A stretch of DNA of 64,000 nucleotides from Steroidobacteraceae bacterium (GCA_027531255.1 JAPZRU010000006.1:206724-270723), one strand, 5' to 3'. Shown: positions 18,119 to 27,453, counted from the stretch's first letter. Numbers and translations are program-made. The notes: generated from the letters alone by a model not told the origin.

Positions 18119-20848
18119 TCAGCCGGTGGCCTGCAGGCCATGGGCGATGCCGCCGATGCTCGCCAGGAGCGCCTCGTACAGGTCCCGGTCCTCGCGACCG
18201 GACTCGCGCCAGCGGCGCAGCAGGTCGATCTGCATCAGGTGCATCGGGTCGACGTACGGATTGCGCAGCTTGATGGCGCGCTGCACGGTCGGGTCGCCGT
18301 CGAGCAGCCGCAGCTGGCCGCGCAGGCGCAGCACGGCTTCGCGCGTGCGCTCGTACTCCTCGCGCACCGCTTCGTAGCGACCGCGGTGCGCCGGACCCGC
18401 GAGTTCCGCGTACCAGCCCGCGATGTCCATGTCGGCCGTGGCGAGCCCGAACTCGAGATCGTCGATCACGGCGCCGAAGAACGGCCAGTGCGCGAGCATC
18501 CGCGCGAGCACGTCCTCGCCGAGGGCGCGCACGGCCGCCGCGAGCCCCGTGCCCGCGCCGAACCACGCCGGCAGGCCGTGCCGGCTCTGGCTCCACGCGA
18601 ATCCCCACGGCACGGTGCGCAGGGCGTCGAGGCCGTCGCGACCCGGGCGGCTCGCCGGCCGGCCCGCGATCTGCATGCGCTCGATCACGTCGATCGGCGT
18701 CGCGAGCCGGAAGTAGTCGGCGAAGCCCGGATCGTCGTGCACCACGGCGCGGTAGTGGGCGCCGCTAGACGCAGCGATCGTGTCGAACGCGGCCTGGAAG
18801 GCGGGCTCGTGCGGGGGTTCGCGGTGATCGCGGCCGAGCCCGGCCACGGCGAGACTCGCGGTACCCATCGCATGCTCGAGCGTGCGCATCGCGATCGGGC
18901 GCAGCGCGTAGCCGTTGTTGATGGCCTCGCCCTGCTCCGTGGCGCGCAGCGTGCCGCGGAACGTCCCGGGCGGCACCGCGCGCAGCAGCGAGTCGATGCG
19001 ACCGCCGCCGCGGCTCGCGATCGCATTGCGCCCGTGGAAGACCGTGAGCCGCACGCCGGCCCCGGCCGCCGCGGCCGCGAGTCCCGACTGCGCGCGGTGC
19101 AGCGCCCAGCGAGCCGCCGCGAAGCCGCTCTCCTTGTTGCCGTACGCGTAGCCGATCATCGCGGTCTGGTGGTCTCCGCGCGCCGCCACGTGGCGGCGAT
19201 AGACCGGCTCGCGCAGCAGGGCCTCCAGCGTCGCACCGCCTTGCCCGAGCGCATCCAGGCTCTCGAACAGCGGCGCGACGTCGAGCGGCACCTCGCCCGT
19301 GCGCTTGTCGACCATCTCGGCCCAGCGCGCGAGCAGCAGCACCGCCAGCACGTCGTCGGGACCGGCCGCACCGCCGACGACGTAGTCGCCGATCGCCTCG
19401 CGACCGTAGCGGTGTCGGCCGTGCATCAACTGTTCGAAGACCGCGAGCGTCCGGCGGCCGACGGCGTCCTGCACGCCGGTCGGACCCTCGTCGCGCTCGA
19501 GCGCGCGCCGCAACCGCGTCAGCCGCTCCTCGGCCGGCCGCAGCGCGAAGTCGGGCTCGGCGAGGCCCTGCGCGATCACGGTCCGGTGCACCTCGGCGTG
19601 CTGGCGCACGTCGAGCGTCGCGAGGTGGAAACCGAAAGTCTCGATCCGCCGCGCCAGCCGGCGGACGTGGAAGAGCCCGGCGTTGCGCCCCCGGTGTGCC
19701 TCGAGGCTGTCGGCCATCAGGCGCACGTCGGCGAGCAGCTGGGCCGCGCTCTCGTACTGGTTCGGACGCCCGTCGTAGGTGTAGCGCAGGCGCTCGGCCA
19801 CCTGGCCGCAGAACACGCGGTACGGCATGCGGTCGTGACGAGCGGGCGCCACCGACTGCGCGGACGGCACGAGCGTCTCGTACTCGTCGATCCGCGACTG
19901 CAGCGCCTTCGACACCGACACGCGGCTCGCGCTCTGCGAGAGGCGCTCGGCGAGTCGCTGCACCTCGAGGAAATAGGCATTGACGATCACGAGGTGCTGC
20001 CGGTGCAGCGTCTCGCGCACCGTCTTCGCGTGCACGTCGGGGTTGCCGTCCATGTCGCCGCCGACCCAGGTGCCGAAGCGCAGGATCCGCGGCAGCGACG
20101 GGGCGTCCACCGGCACGCCGTAGACGTTCTCGAGCGCCGTCGCCAGTTCCTCGTAGAACGCCGGCACGATCCGGTAGAGCACCTCCGCGAGGTAGAACAG
20201 CACGTGCTCGCGCTCGTCGGCGACGGTGAGCCGTTCACGCGGGTGTTCCTCCGTCTGCCAACCGGAGGTGAGTTCCGTCCGGATCTGCTCCCAGGTCGCC
20301 CGGCGCTCCCCGGGCGTGATCGACGGATCGAGACGGTCGAGCAGCAGTTCGGCCACCCGCTGCTGCTTACGGAGCAGCGTGCGTCGCGTGGACTCGGTCG
20401 GGTGCGCAGTGAAGACCGGGTAGATGCAGAGCTGGCCGAGCAGCGCCCGCACCTCGTCGCAGGTGCGCCCCTCGCGCTTCAGTTTCTGCAGCGCGTCCTC
20501 GATGCCGCCGGGCTGCGGGTGCGCCGTGTCGTTCAGGTACTGCCGGCGGCGGCGGATCCGGTGCGCCTTCTCGGCGAGGTTGACGACCTGGAACCAGGTG
20601 GAGAAAGCCCGGACGAGGTCGCGAGCCTCGGCAGGCGCCCGGTCGCGGGCGCGTTCAACGAGGCCCGCCTCGCCCGTGGCGTCGCCCTCGCGCCGACGGA
20701 TCGCGTCGACGCGGTTGCCTTCGACGAGTTCGAACAGGGGGTCGCCGCACTGTTCGCGGACGATCTCGCCGACGAGGGCGCCGAGGGCGTGTACGTCCTC
20801 GCGCAGCGGCGCGTCCTTCGCGGGGAACTGGATGTTCTGACGGTACAT
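18119..20848 (-). CDS. ppc: Phosphoenolpyruvate carboxylase
   Basis: The 909-residue enzyme makes oxaloacetate from PEP and bicarbonate. Diagnostic segments: FTAHPTESTRR with the catalytic His, TWVGGDMDGNPDV, LDVRQHAEVH, GNKESG with the PEP/bicarbonate Lys, and FHGRNAIASRGGGR with the two loop arginines. The loop normally reads GRGGxxGRGG; here the glycines after the first Arg are Asn-Ala, and GYSDS preceding the Lys is GYAYG, so it is a divergent member. Length matches the family. The ATG at 20848 begins MYRQNIQFPAKD, consistent with the family start. It diverges from the second TonB receptor across 371 bases. It probably has an anaplerotic role. Confidence 0.93.
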   Translation of the reverse strand: MYRQNIQFPAKDAPLREDVHALGALVGEIVREQCGDPLFELVEGNRVDAIRRREGDATGEAGLVERARDRAPAEARDLVRAFSTWFQVVNLAEKAHRIRRRRQYLNDTAHPQPGGIEDALQKLKREGRTCDEVRALLGQLCIYPVFTAHPTESTRRTLLRKQQRVAELLLDRLDPSITPGERRATWEQIRTELTSGWQTEEHPRERLTVADEREHVLFYLAEVLYRIVPAFYEELATALENVYGVPVDAPSLPRILRFGTWVGGDMDGNPDVHAKTVRETLHRQHLVIVNAYFLEVQRLAERLSQSASRVSVSKALQSRIDEYETLVPSAQSVAPARHDRMPYRVFCGQVAERLRYTYDGRPNQYESAAQLLADVRLMADSLEAHRGRNAGLFHVRRLARRIETFGFHLATLDVRQHAEVHRTVIAQGLAEPDFALRPAEERLTRLRRALERDEGPTGVQDAVGRRTLAVFEQLMHGRHRYGREAIGDYVVGGAAGPDDVLAVLLLARWAEMVDKRTGEVPLDVAPLFESLDALGQGGATLEALLREPVYRRHVAARGDHQTAMIGYAYGNKESGFAAARWALHRAQSGLAAAAAGAGVRLTVFHGRNAIASRGGGRIDSLLRAVPPGTFRGTLRATEQGEAINNGYALRPIAMRTLEHAMGTASLAVAGLGRDHREPPHEPAFQAAFDTIAASSGAHYRAVVHDDPGFADYFRLATPIDVIERMQIAGRPASRPGRDGLDALRTVPWGFAWSQSRHGLPAWFGAGTGLAAAVRALGEDVLARMLAHWPFFGAVIDDLEFGLATADMDIAGWYAELAGPAHRGRYEAVREEYERTREAVLRLRGQLRLLDGDPTVQRAIKLRNPYVDPMHLMQIDLLRRWRESGREDRDLYEALLASIGGIAHGLQATG

Positions 20849-21037
20849 GAACGGGCGCGCGCGCCCGGCTCCGGGCGCACGTCAGCATACCAGAACCGCC
20901 GCGCACACCTGTGTCTTCCCTGCAACAGCCGACCGCGCCAAAGTGGGGCGCGCGCCGGCACCCGGCGCACGAAAAACCTGCAATTTGGCCGTACCGCGAG
21001 CGTGACGCGCGCCTGCGACCGGGCTTCCGACGTCGCG

Positions 21038-21066
21038 TTGCGGCTACAACAGGCGGCGTGTATCCT
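21038..21066 (+). promoter_or_regulatory. Predicted promoter of second TonB receptor
   Basis: TTGCGG (21038-21043), 17 bases, then TATCCT (21061-21066) is the best sigma70-like pair in the 371-base gap between ppc and the receptor. Transcription would begin near 21073, placing the box at 21091-21112 just downstream of the start, suited to repression. Nothing else was recognised in the gap. Confidence 0.45.
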
Positions 21067-21090
21067 CGCCCGCGCTCTGCAGTCCTGCAT

Positions 21091-21112
21091 ACAATCCGGA
21101 TTGTCCGTACAT
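21091..21112. promoter_or_regulatory. Operator box B1 (GntR-type palindrome)
   Basis: A perfect palindrome ACAATCCGGATTGT (21091-21104) overlaps TTGTCCGTACAT (21101-21112). The latter differs in two positions from the TTGTCCGGACAA box found at the GntR gene. It lies 108 bases upstream of the receptor start. Confidence 0.5.
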
Positions 21113-21219
21113 CTGCACGAGGGAACGCCGCGCGCACTCCCGGCGGGTGGCAGGCGTACGGGCCCCTTCGAACGACGTCGAAACACGCGGTCGCCCAGGC
21201 CGCCACAAGCGAGGAAGCC

Positions 21220-23823
21220 ATGACCACGCGGAATTCCCGGTTGACGTTGCTGGCGGCGAGCATCGCCGCGGCGCTCGGCACGGCGCCGGCGCTCGCCGCG
21301 CCTGCACAGGGCGCGCAGGCGAGCAACGAGTTGGAGGAGATCGTCGTGACGGCCCGCCAGCGCGAGGAAAAGCTCGTCGACGTGCCGGTCACGGTGCAGG
21401 CCTTCACGGCCACCGAGATCGCGGCCGCCGGCATCGAGCGGCCGCAGGACTTCATCGCGCTGACGCCCGGCGTCTCGCAGGTGCAGACGGCCGAGGTCGG
21501 CGACATCCAGGTCAACATCCGCGGCATCAACACCGGCCGCGACACCGAGACCAACTTCGCGCTCGTGATCGACGGCGTGCTGCAGACCAACCCGGCGGCG
21601 CTCAACCAGGAGCTCGCGGGCGTCACGCAGATCGAGATCCTGAAGGGCCCGCAGGGCGCGCTCTACGGCCGCAACGCGGTGGCGGGCGCGATGATCATCT
21701 CGACCCGCAAGCCCACCGACGCGTTCGAGGCGGAAGCGACCGTCGGCGCCGGCAGCGACGGACTGATCAAGGGCAACTTCTTCCTCGGCGGCCCGCTCGG
21801 CGCCGCCAAGGTCGGCCTGACCGGCTTCTACCGCGACTACGACGGCCAGTGGAACAACCGCCGGCTCGGCTGCGACGACTGCGTGGACCGCCTCGAGGAG
21901 TACGGCGCGCAGCTGCGCACGCTGTTCGACGTCGGCGGCGGCGCGTTCGACTTCAAGGCGCGCTTCTCGAAGGTCGACGCCGGCGCGATCAACTTCAACG
22001 CGGTCACCTCGCTGGTCGAGGCGGCAGGCTGGTTGCGGCAGTTCGGCGTTCCCACGGCCGACAGCTTCAACTCCGACCCGAACCAGCACAAGTTCGACTA
22101 CGTCAACAACATCGCGCCTCAGAACGAGCAGGAGAACATCAACCTCTCGCTGAAGGGCGACTGGGACGTCGGCATCGGCACGCTGACCGCGTACCTGGCC
22201 TTCAACGACCAGGAGAACTTCTTCCTGACGGACGGCACCAGCGCGGCCTTTGGCCTCTACGCGACCAACCCGGTGTGCCAGGCCTCGATCGCTTCGAACG
22301 CCGCGGGCTTCCCGCTGCAGCCGCCGTTCAACTACGGCACGCCGCCGGCGCGCGCCGACATCTTCCTGCCGCCGTACAGCAACACGACCTGCGACGGCTA
22401 CCAGTACCAGCAGCGCGACCAGCAGGACACGAGCCTCGAGGTCCGTCTCGCCTCCCCGGGCGACCAGGCGGTGCGCTGGATCGCGGGCGCCTACTTCGGC
22501 GACATCGAGCGCCGCGTGGTCGTCTCGCAGGGCTCGGACCTCAACCGCGGCTTCACGCCGGCCGCGTTCGTGCCGTCGAACGGCCTGAACCCCACCGACC
22601 TGCTGTACGACGACACCTTCAACAGCATGGTGGTGGCCGGCTTCGGCCAGCTGGCGGTGGACGTGGCCGAGGGCGTGGAGGTCGCGCTCGCGGTGCGCTA
22701 CGACCGCGAAAAGCGCGAGGTCGACAACAACGTGCCGACCTGCACCGGCAGCAACGCGAGCGGCCCGTGCCGCGCGCAGACGCCGGGCTTCGCGTTCGGC
22801 TCGAACCCGTTCATCAACCCCGCCTACACCGCGAACCCGGCGTTCGCGACAGCGGGGATCCCGAACCGCGACAAGACCTACAGCCAGTTCCAGCCGAAGC
22901 TGACGGTCAACTGGAAGATCACCGAGGACTTCTCGACCTTCGCCAGCTACGGCTACGGCTTCCGCAGCGGCGGCTTCAACTCGTCCGGCAGCCTCGCGAC
23001 GATCGAGCAGAACTACGCGATCCTCTGCACCGGCCCCACCGTCGGCGCCCCGTTTGCGCCGGGCGGCCAGCCGCTCTGCGACGCGAACGGCAGCGACCGC
23101 AACCTGATCGCCGGCACCGTGCGCGACGACTACGACAAGGAAGTGTCGAAGGCCGCCGAGCTCGGCTTCAAGGCGACGCTGGCGGGCGGCTCGCTGCAGG
23201 TCAACGGCGCGGTGTTCCACACCACCGTGGAGGACATGCTGTTCTTCAACTTCTTCGCCGGCCCGTTCGGCCTGCTGCGCGCCGTGACGAACATCGACGA
23301 GGTCACGATCCAGGGCGCCGAGCTCGATGCGCGCTGGCGTGCGACGGACATGATCACGCTGTTCGCGGGCGCCGCGCTCGTCGACGGCGAGATCGACGAG
23401 CACCGCAGCCGCCCGTACACGGTCGGCAACGAGGTGCCGTACGCGCCGAAGTACACCGGCAACGCGGGCATCGACTTCAACGTCCCGCTCGGCACGGGCG
23501 GTCTCGCGCTGACGGCGCGCCTCGACGCGTCCTTCGTCGGCCCGACATGGTTCCACTCGGTGCAGGAGGAGACGGTCCCCAACCTTTTCAGCACCTTCGG
23601 CTTCGGCCAGGGCAACCTGACCAAGCTCGAGCGCGACGCGTTCACGGTGCTGAACGCCCGCGTGGGCCTGCAGGGCGAGAAGTGGAGCGTGACGGCGTGG
23701 GGCCGGAACGTGGCCGACGAGGAGTACCGGGCCGAGATCATCCCGGCGCCCGAGTTCGGCGGCGCGTTCATCCACGACGCCCACGGCCGCAGCTACGGCG
23801 TGGACCTGACCTACAAGTTCTGA
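21220..23823 (+). CDS. TonB-dependent outer-membrane receptor
   Basis: The 867-residue receptor has a signal peptide ending at TAPALAAPAQG, then the TonB-box region [20 protein letters not shown] and a plug with LKGPQGALYGRNAVAGAM. The long barrel ends GVDLTYKF (terminal Phe). The ATG at 21220 has GAGGAAGC upstream; the open frame extends further left but lacks a signal sequence there. It carries two disulfide-prone loop segments (GCDDCVDR; CTGSNASGPCRA), unusual but not rare in large receptors. The GntR-type operator upstream ties it to the CoA-ester cluster at 24.7-36.9 kb, so the ligand is probably the substrate of that pathway. An intrinsic terminator follows. Confidence 0.93.
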   Translation: MTTRNSRLTLLAASIAAALGTAPALAAPAQGAQASNELEEIVVTARQREEKLVDVPVTVQAFTATEIAAAGIERPQDFIALTPGVSQVQTAEVGDIQVNIRGINTGRDTETNFALVIDGVLQTNPAALNQELAGVTQIEILKGPQGALYGRNAVAGAMIISTRKPTDAFEAEATVGAGSDGLIKGNFFLGGPLGAAKVGLTGFYRDYDGQWNNRRLGCDDCVDRLEEYGAQLRTLFDVGGGAFDFKARFSKVDAGAINFNAVTSLVEAAGWLRQFGVPTADSFNSDPNQHKFDYVNNIAPQNEQENINLSLKGDWDVGIGTLTAYLAFNDQENFFLTDGTSAAFGLYATNPVCQASIASNAAGFPLQPPFNYGTPPARADIFLPPYSNTTCDGYQYQQRDQQDTSLEVRLASPGDQAVRWIAGAYFGDIERRVVVSQGSDLNRGFTPAAFVPSNGLNPTDLLYDDTFNSMVVAGFGQLAVDVAEGVEVALAVRYDREKREVDNNVPTCTGSNASGPCRAQTPGFAFGSNPFINPAYTANPAFATAGIPNRDKTYSQFQPKLTVNWKITEDFSTFASYGYGFRSGGFNSSGSLATIEQNYAILCTGPTVGAPFAPGGQPLCDANGSDRNLIAGTVRDDYDKEVSKAAELGFKATLAGGSLQVNGAVFHTTVEDMLFFNFFAGPFGLLRAVTNIDEVTIQGAELDARWRATDMITLFAGAALVDGEIDEHRSRPYTVGNEVPYAPKYTGNAGIDFNVPLGTGGLALTARLDASFVGPTWFHSVQEETVPNLFSTFGFGQGNLTKLERDAFTVLNARVGLQGEKWSVTAWGRNVADEEYRAEIIPAPEFGGAFIHDAHGRSYGVDLTYKF

Positions 23824-23870
23824 TGCACGCGAGCGCGTGACGCGCGGCCCGCGAGGGCCGCCGACCTCCG

Positions 23871-23903
23871 GGCCCCGGCGATGCGAGTCGCCGGGGCCTT
23901 TTT
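23871..23903 (+). terminator. Intrinsic terminator after the TonB receptor
   Basis: An 11-bp perfect G+C stem, GGCCCCGGCGA (23871-23881) with its complement at 23888-23898, has a 6-base loop and is followed by TTTTT (23899-23903). It lies 48 bases after the receptor stop. Confidence 0.9.
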
Positions 23904-23920
23904 CGTCGTGGGCACGGCGC

Positions 23921-24616
23921 TCGAAGGCATCGACGGGCTCGGCCGACGCGCCATCGCACCGCCCCGACTGGAAGGACGGCTTCTGCGTCGGCAAGGTGAA
24001 GTCGAAGGGGCCGATGCCGGGCTTCAGCCTCGAGCAGATGCTCGAGAAGATGGAGGCGGCCGGCATCGAGCGCGCGGGGCTCGTCGCCTCGCGCACCGGC
24101 CGTCTCGGCCTGCCCGGCAGCTACCACATGCCGTACGAGGTGGTGGCACGCGCGCGCGAGCGGTACCCCGACCGCTTGTTCGGCCTGCCCGGCATCGACC
24201 CCACGCAGGGCATGAGCGGCGTGCGCGCGTTCGAGGACGCGGTGCGGAGCATGGGCTTCAGGGCCGCGCACGCGTACCCCCACTGGTTCGAACTCGCGCC
24301 CGACCACGCGAAGTGGCGCCCGTTCTACGCCAAGTGCTGCGAACTCGGCGTGCCGGTACTGACGCAGGTCGGCCAGTCGCTGATCTACTCGCCGGACCAG
24401 CGACTGAGGAGCGTGGGCCGGCCGATCACGCCCGACGCAGTGGCTGGCGACTTCCCGGAACCCACCATCTGCGGCATCCACGTCGGCATCCCGTGGCACG
24501 ACGAGATGATCGCGATGGCATGGAAGCACGAGAACGTGTTCGTAGCCGCGGACGCACACAGCCCGAAGTACTGCCTGCCGGCCTCCTCGAACGCGACCCG
24601 GCGCGCCCGCCCGTAG
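23921..24616 (+). pseudogene. Remnant of an amidohydrolase-2 family gene
   Basis: From about 23945 the frame encodes a recognisable middle of an amidohydrolase-2/decarboxylase TIM barrel: RPDWKDGFCVGKVKSKG, LEKMEAAGIERAGLVA, HAYPHWFELAPDHAKWRPFY, and HVGIPWHDEMIAMAWKHENVF. The N-terminal metal motif (xDxHxH) is missing, because the upstream sequence is the receptor terminator. The C-terminus breaks off after AADAHSPKYCLPA into a short Arg-rich tail with no FGxDxP motif. Both ends of the barrel, including catalytic residues, are absent, so an active enzyme is unlikely. No promoter or ribosome site is evident. It could be a fragment left by a deletion that fused it to the receptor 3' flank. Confidence 0.65.
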
Positions 24617-24662
24617 ACCCCGCCGTGCCAGCGGCGTGCGACGCGGCGGCCGATGCCTTAGA

Positions 24663-24675
24663 TTGTCCGGACATT
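24663..24675. promoter_or_regulatory. Operator box B2 upstream of nitroreductase
   Basis: TTGTCCGGACATT contains the perfect palindrome TGTCCGGACA (24664-24673) and starts 26 bases before the nitroreductase ATG. It matches the box at the GntR gene in 11 of 12 positions. Confidence 0.58.
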
Positions 24676-24688
24676 CACGAGAGTACCC

Positions 24689-25366
24689 ATGCACGTCCGC
24701 GATGCCCTGCTGTCGCGCGGCTCGACCCGCGCCTTCCTGCCCGATGCCGTTCCGCGCGCCACCGTCGAGCGCATCCTCGACGCGGCCCGCTACGCACCGA
24801 GCGGCAGCAACATCCAGCCTTGGCGAGTCCACGTCGTCGCGGGCGCCGCGCGCGACGCGCTCTGCGCCGAGGTCCGCGCCGCCGCCGCCGCGGGTTCCGA
24901 GCCGGCGTGGCCCTACCACTACTACCCGGTGAACTGGCGCGATCCCTACCTCGCGCGGCGCCGGGCCTGCGGCTGGGGCCTGTACTCCCTGCTCGGCATC
25001 GCTCGCGGCGACCGGGCCGCCGGCGACGCGCAGCGCCTGCGCAACTTCGACCTGTTCGGCGCACCGGTCGGCCTGTTCTTCTACATGGACGCCGACCTCG
25101 AACTCGGCAGCTGGCTCGACTGCGGGATGTTCGTGCAGAGCGTGATGCTGGCCGCCCGCGGCGAGGGCCTGCACACGTGTCCGCAGGCCGCGTGGCTGCC
25201 TTTCCACGCGATCGTCGCGCACCACCTCGGCGTGCCCGCGGACCAGCGGCTGGTCACCGGCATGGCGCTCGGCCACGCGGACCCGGCGGCGCCGGTGAAC
25301 GGCTACCGGCCTGCCCGCGAACCGGTGAACGCGCTCGCGACGTTCCACGGCGGAGACGACCCCTGA
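24689..25366 (+). CDS. Nitroreductase-family FMN oxidoreductase
   Basis: The 225-residue protein has the nitroreductase N-terminus LLSRGSTRAFLPDAVPRATVERIL, the FMN-binding segment AARYAPSGSNIQPWRVHVV and the C-terminal GMALGHADPAAPVNGYRPAR. It is probably a cytoplasmic homodimer using NAD(P)H to reduce a nitro, quinone or enone group. The start codon lies 13 bases after the GntR-type operator, with a weak ACGAGAG as ribosome site. The stop codon overlaps the start of the EamA transporter gene. Operator sharing links it to the CoA-ester degradation genes; the substrate cannot be read from sequence. Confidence 0.9.
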   Translation: MHVRDALLSRGSTRAFLPDAVPRATVERILDAARYAPSGSNIQPWRVHVVAGAARDALCAEVRAAAAAGSEPAWPYHYYPVNWRDPYLARRRACGWGLYSLLGIARGDRAAGDAQRLRNFDLFGAPVGLFFYMDADLELGSWLDCGMFVQSVMLAARGEGLHTCPQAAWLPFHAIVAHHLGVPADQRLVTGMALGHADPAAPVNGYRPAREPVNALATFHGGDDP

Positions 25367-26295
25367 GCGCCGCGCGCGGGCTCCCGGCCGGCGCCGCCGG
25401 CGGCGTGGCGCTGGCCGCGTTCGGCGCGGCCTGCTTCGCCACCAAGGGCATCTTCGCCAAGTTCCTGTACGCCGAGGGCTGGAACTTCGAGGCGCTGCTC
25501 GCGATCCGGATGCTCTGGGCGCTGCCGGTGGTCTGGGCGTGGGCGCTGTGGAAGGTCGGCCCGGCGGCGCTGCTCCGCGGTCCGCGGGGCGCGATCGCGG
25601 GAGCGATCGGCGCCGGCGTGCTGTGCTACTACCTCGGCGCGCTGTTCAACTTCTACGCGCTGACGCTGATCGACGCCAGCGTCGAGCGCGTGCTGCTGTT
25701 CTCCTATCCGACGATGGTCGTGATCCTGCACTCGGTGCTGTACCGCGAGCGCCCCGGCACACGCGTGGTCGCGGCGCTCGCGCTGACCTACGTCGGGATC
25801 CTCGTGCTCGTCACGGGCCTCGACGCGGCGATCCTGCGCGCGAACCTCGCCGGCGCGGGGCTGGTGCTGGTCTGCGCGCTGACGTTCGCGCTCTACTACC
25901 TCGCGAGCGACCGCTGGACCCGCGCGATCGGCAGCCTGCCCTACACGACCTGGGCGATCACCGCCGCGACGGTCTGCCTCGCCTCGCACTACGGCCTGCG
26001 CCACGACTACGCGGAGATCGAGTGGACCGCGGACGGCGTGGCGCTGATGGCCGGCATAGTCGTGTTCGCGACCGTGCTGCCGATGCTGTCGATGGCGGAG
26101 GCAGTGCGGCGGCTCGGCGCGCAGCGGGCGGCGGTGGTCAGCACGGTCGGCCCACCCGCGACGATCCTGCTCGCGTGGTGGCTGCTGGCCGAACGCCTGA
26201 CGCTGGCGCAGTGGCTCGGCGCCGCGTTGATCGTCGTCGGCATCGTCGTGCTGGAGTACGCGAAGCAGAAGGCACCGGCACCGACCCCGGACTGA
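25363..26295 (+). CDS. EamA-family (DMT) transporter, probable CTG start
   Basis: The roughly 310-residue protein has ten predicted transmembrane helices in two EamA repeats. Repeat 1 begins VALAAFGAACFATKGIFAKF; repeat 2 begins AGLVLVCALTFALYYLASD and ends ALIVVGIVVLEYAKQK. No ATG exists near the N-terminus. A CTG at 25363 overlaps the nitroreductase stop as CTGA and has GGAG seven bases upstream, so coupled initiation there fits best; GTG at 25405 is the alternative and would start directly at helix 1 with no ribosome site. DMT proteins export or import small metabolites. Its position suggests efflux of a pathway product or toxic intermediate. Confidence 0.85.
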   Translation: MSAARGLPAGAAGGVALAAFGAACFATKGIFAKFLYAEGWNFEALLAIRMLWALPVVWAWALWKVGPAALLRGPRGAIAGAIGAGVLCYYLGALFNFYALTLIDASVERVLLFSYPTMVVILHSVLYRERPGTRVVAALALTYVGILVLVTGLDAAILRANLAGAGLVLVCALTFALYYLASDRWTRAIGSLPYTTWAITAATVCLASHYGLRHDYAEIEWTADGVALMAGIVVFATVLPMLSMAEAVRRLGAQRAAVVSTVGPPATILLAWWLLAERLTLAQWLGAALIVVGIVVLEYAKQKAPAPTPD

Positions 26296-26330
26296 CGGCA
26301 GGCACGCCGAATCCACCGACGCTACGCGTC

Positions 26331-27449
26331 TCAGTGGAACTCGACGCGCGCCGAGCCCTTGGCCACCTCGCCGATCGCCACGAAGCCGGCGTCGAGCAGC
26401 GCCTCGACGGCGCCCGGCGGCACCGCGGCGAGCAAGCCCCCGGAGGTCTGCGGGTCGTGCAGCAGGGCGTGCAGCGCGGGTTCGACGGCCGCGCCGACGA
26501 CGACCGGCGCGGCTGCGTCGCGCGCGGGCCGCCGATGCGCCGAGGTCCGCACACCCTCGCGAGCGGCAGCCAGCGCGCCTTCCAGCAGCGGCACCCGCGC
26601 CGCCTCGATCCGGAGCTGCACGCCGGAAAGCCCGGCCATCTCGGCGGCGTGACCCGCGAGGCCGAAGCCCGTCACGTCGGTGACCGCGGACGGCCCGACC
26701 GCGAGTGCCCTCAACCGCTCCGCCGCAACGCGGTTCGTCTCGCGCATCGCGGCGACTGCAGCGCCGACGGCCGCGGGTCGCGCGGAGGACACCAGGATGC
26801 CGGTCCCCAGCGGCTTCGACAGCACGAGCGCATCGCCCGGGCGAGCGCCGGACTTCCGCCACACTCTCCGGGGATCCACGAAGCCGAACGCGCAGAGCCC
26901 GAACACCGGTTCACGACAGCGGATCGTGTGGCCGCCGAGCACGAGCGCCCCGCAATCGGCCACGACGCGAGCGGCCGCCCGCGCGACGGACTCGATGACC
27001 TCGGCCGGCACCGAGTCGGGGAATCCGGACACCGCGAGCGCGAACGCCGGCACGCCGCCCATCGCGTACACGTCGCTCAGCGCGTTCGCGGCCGCGATCG
27101 CACCGTAGTCGGACGGGTCGTCGACGATCGGCGGGAAGAAGTCGACGGTGGCGACCAGCGCCCGCTCCGCGTCGAGCGCGTAGACCGCGGCGTCGTCCGC
27201 GGGTTCGAGGCCGACGAGGACGCCGGGCACGCCGGTCGCACGACTCGCCGACGCAGCGACGTCCGCCAGCAGCGCGACCACGTCCGGCGGCGCCTTCGCG
27301 GCGCAGCCGCCGCAACCGGCGAGTGCGCGCAGCCCGCCGAAGGCAGGCGCTGCCGCGCGCACGGACCCGGCACCGCCGACCTCTGCGCCACCGGCACGCG
27401 ACTCGCGGCCCTGATCGACGCGACCGCCGTGGTCGGCGCTCGAGTTCAT
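26331..27449 (-). CDS. selD: Selenide, water dikinase
   Basis: The 372-residue protein makes selenophosphate from selenide and ATP. After a disordered 40-residue N-terminus comes LAGCGGCAAKAPPD, in which C49 and K52 correspond to the catalytic Cys(Sec) and Lys of SelD; this is the CGGCxAK variant. Further markers are DFFPPIVDDPSDYGAIAAANALSDVYAMGG, with the metal Asp and ATP-loop residues, LGGHTIRCREPVFG, TGFGLAGHA and LLHDPQTSGGLL. The catalytic position is Cys, not selenocysteine. The start ATG at 27449 lies 4 bases after the acyl-CoA dehydrogenase stop, so it is the last gene of that operon. No other selenium gene is in the window, so its presence here is unexplained. Confidence 0.93.
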   Translation of the reverse strand: MNSSADHGGRVDQGRESRAGGAEVGGAGSVRAAAPAFGGLRALAGCGGCAAKAPPDVVALLADVAASASRATGVPGVLVGLEPADDAAVYALDAERALVATVDFFPPIVDDPSDYGAIAAANALSDVYAMGGVPAFALAVSGFPDSVPAEVIESVARAAARVVADCGALVLGGHTIRCREPVFGLCAFGFVDPRRVWRKSGARPGDALVLSKPLGTGILVSSARPAAVGAAVAAMRETNRVAAERLRALAVGPSAVTDVTGFGLAGHAAEMAGLSGVQLRIEAARVPLLEGALAAAREGVRTSAHRRPARDAAAPVVVGAAVEPALHALLHDPQTSGGLLAAVPPGAVEALLDAGFVAIGEVAKGSARVEFH

Positions 27450-27453
27450 CCGC

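Noticed and set aside
23881..26295. One 804-codon frame covering amidohydrolase relic, nitroreductase and transporter
   Set aside because: The transporter helices start only near 25400; upstream residues are Arg-rich shadow of the nitroreductase and the relic, which read in other frames.
26331..27449. Selenocysteine-containing SelD
   Set aside because: The catalytic codon encodes Cys; no in-frame TGA occurs in the active-site region and the frame is uninterrupted.
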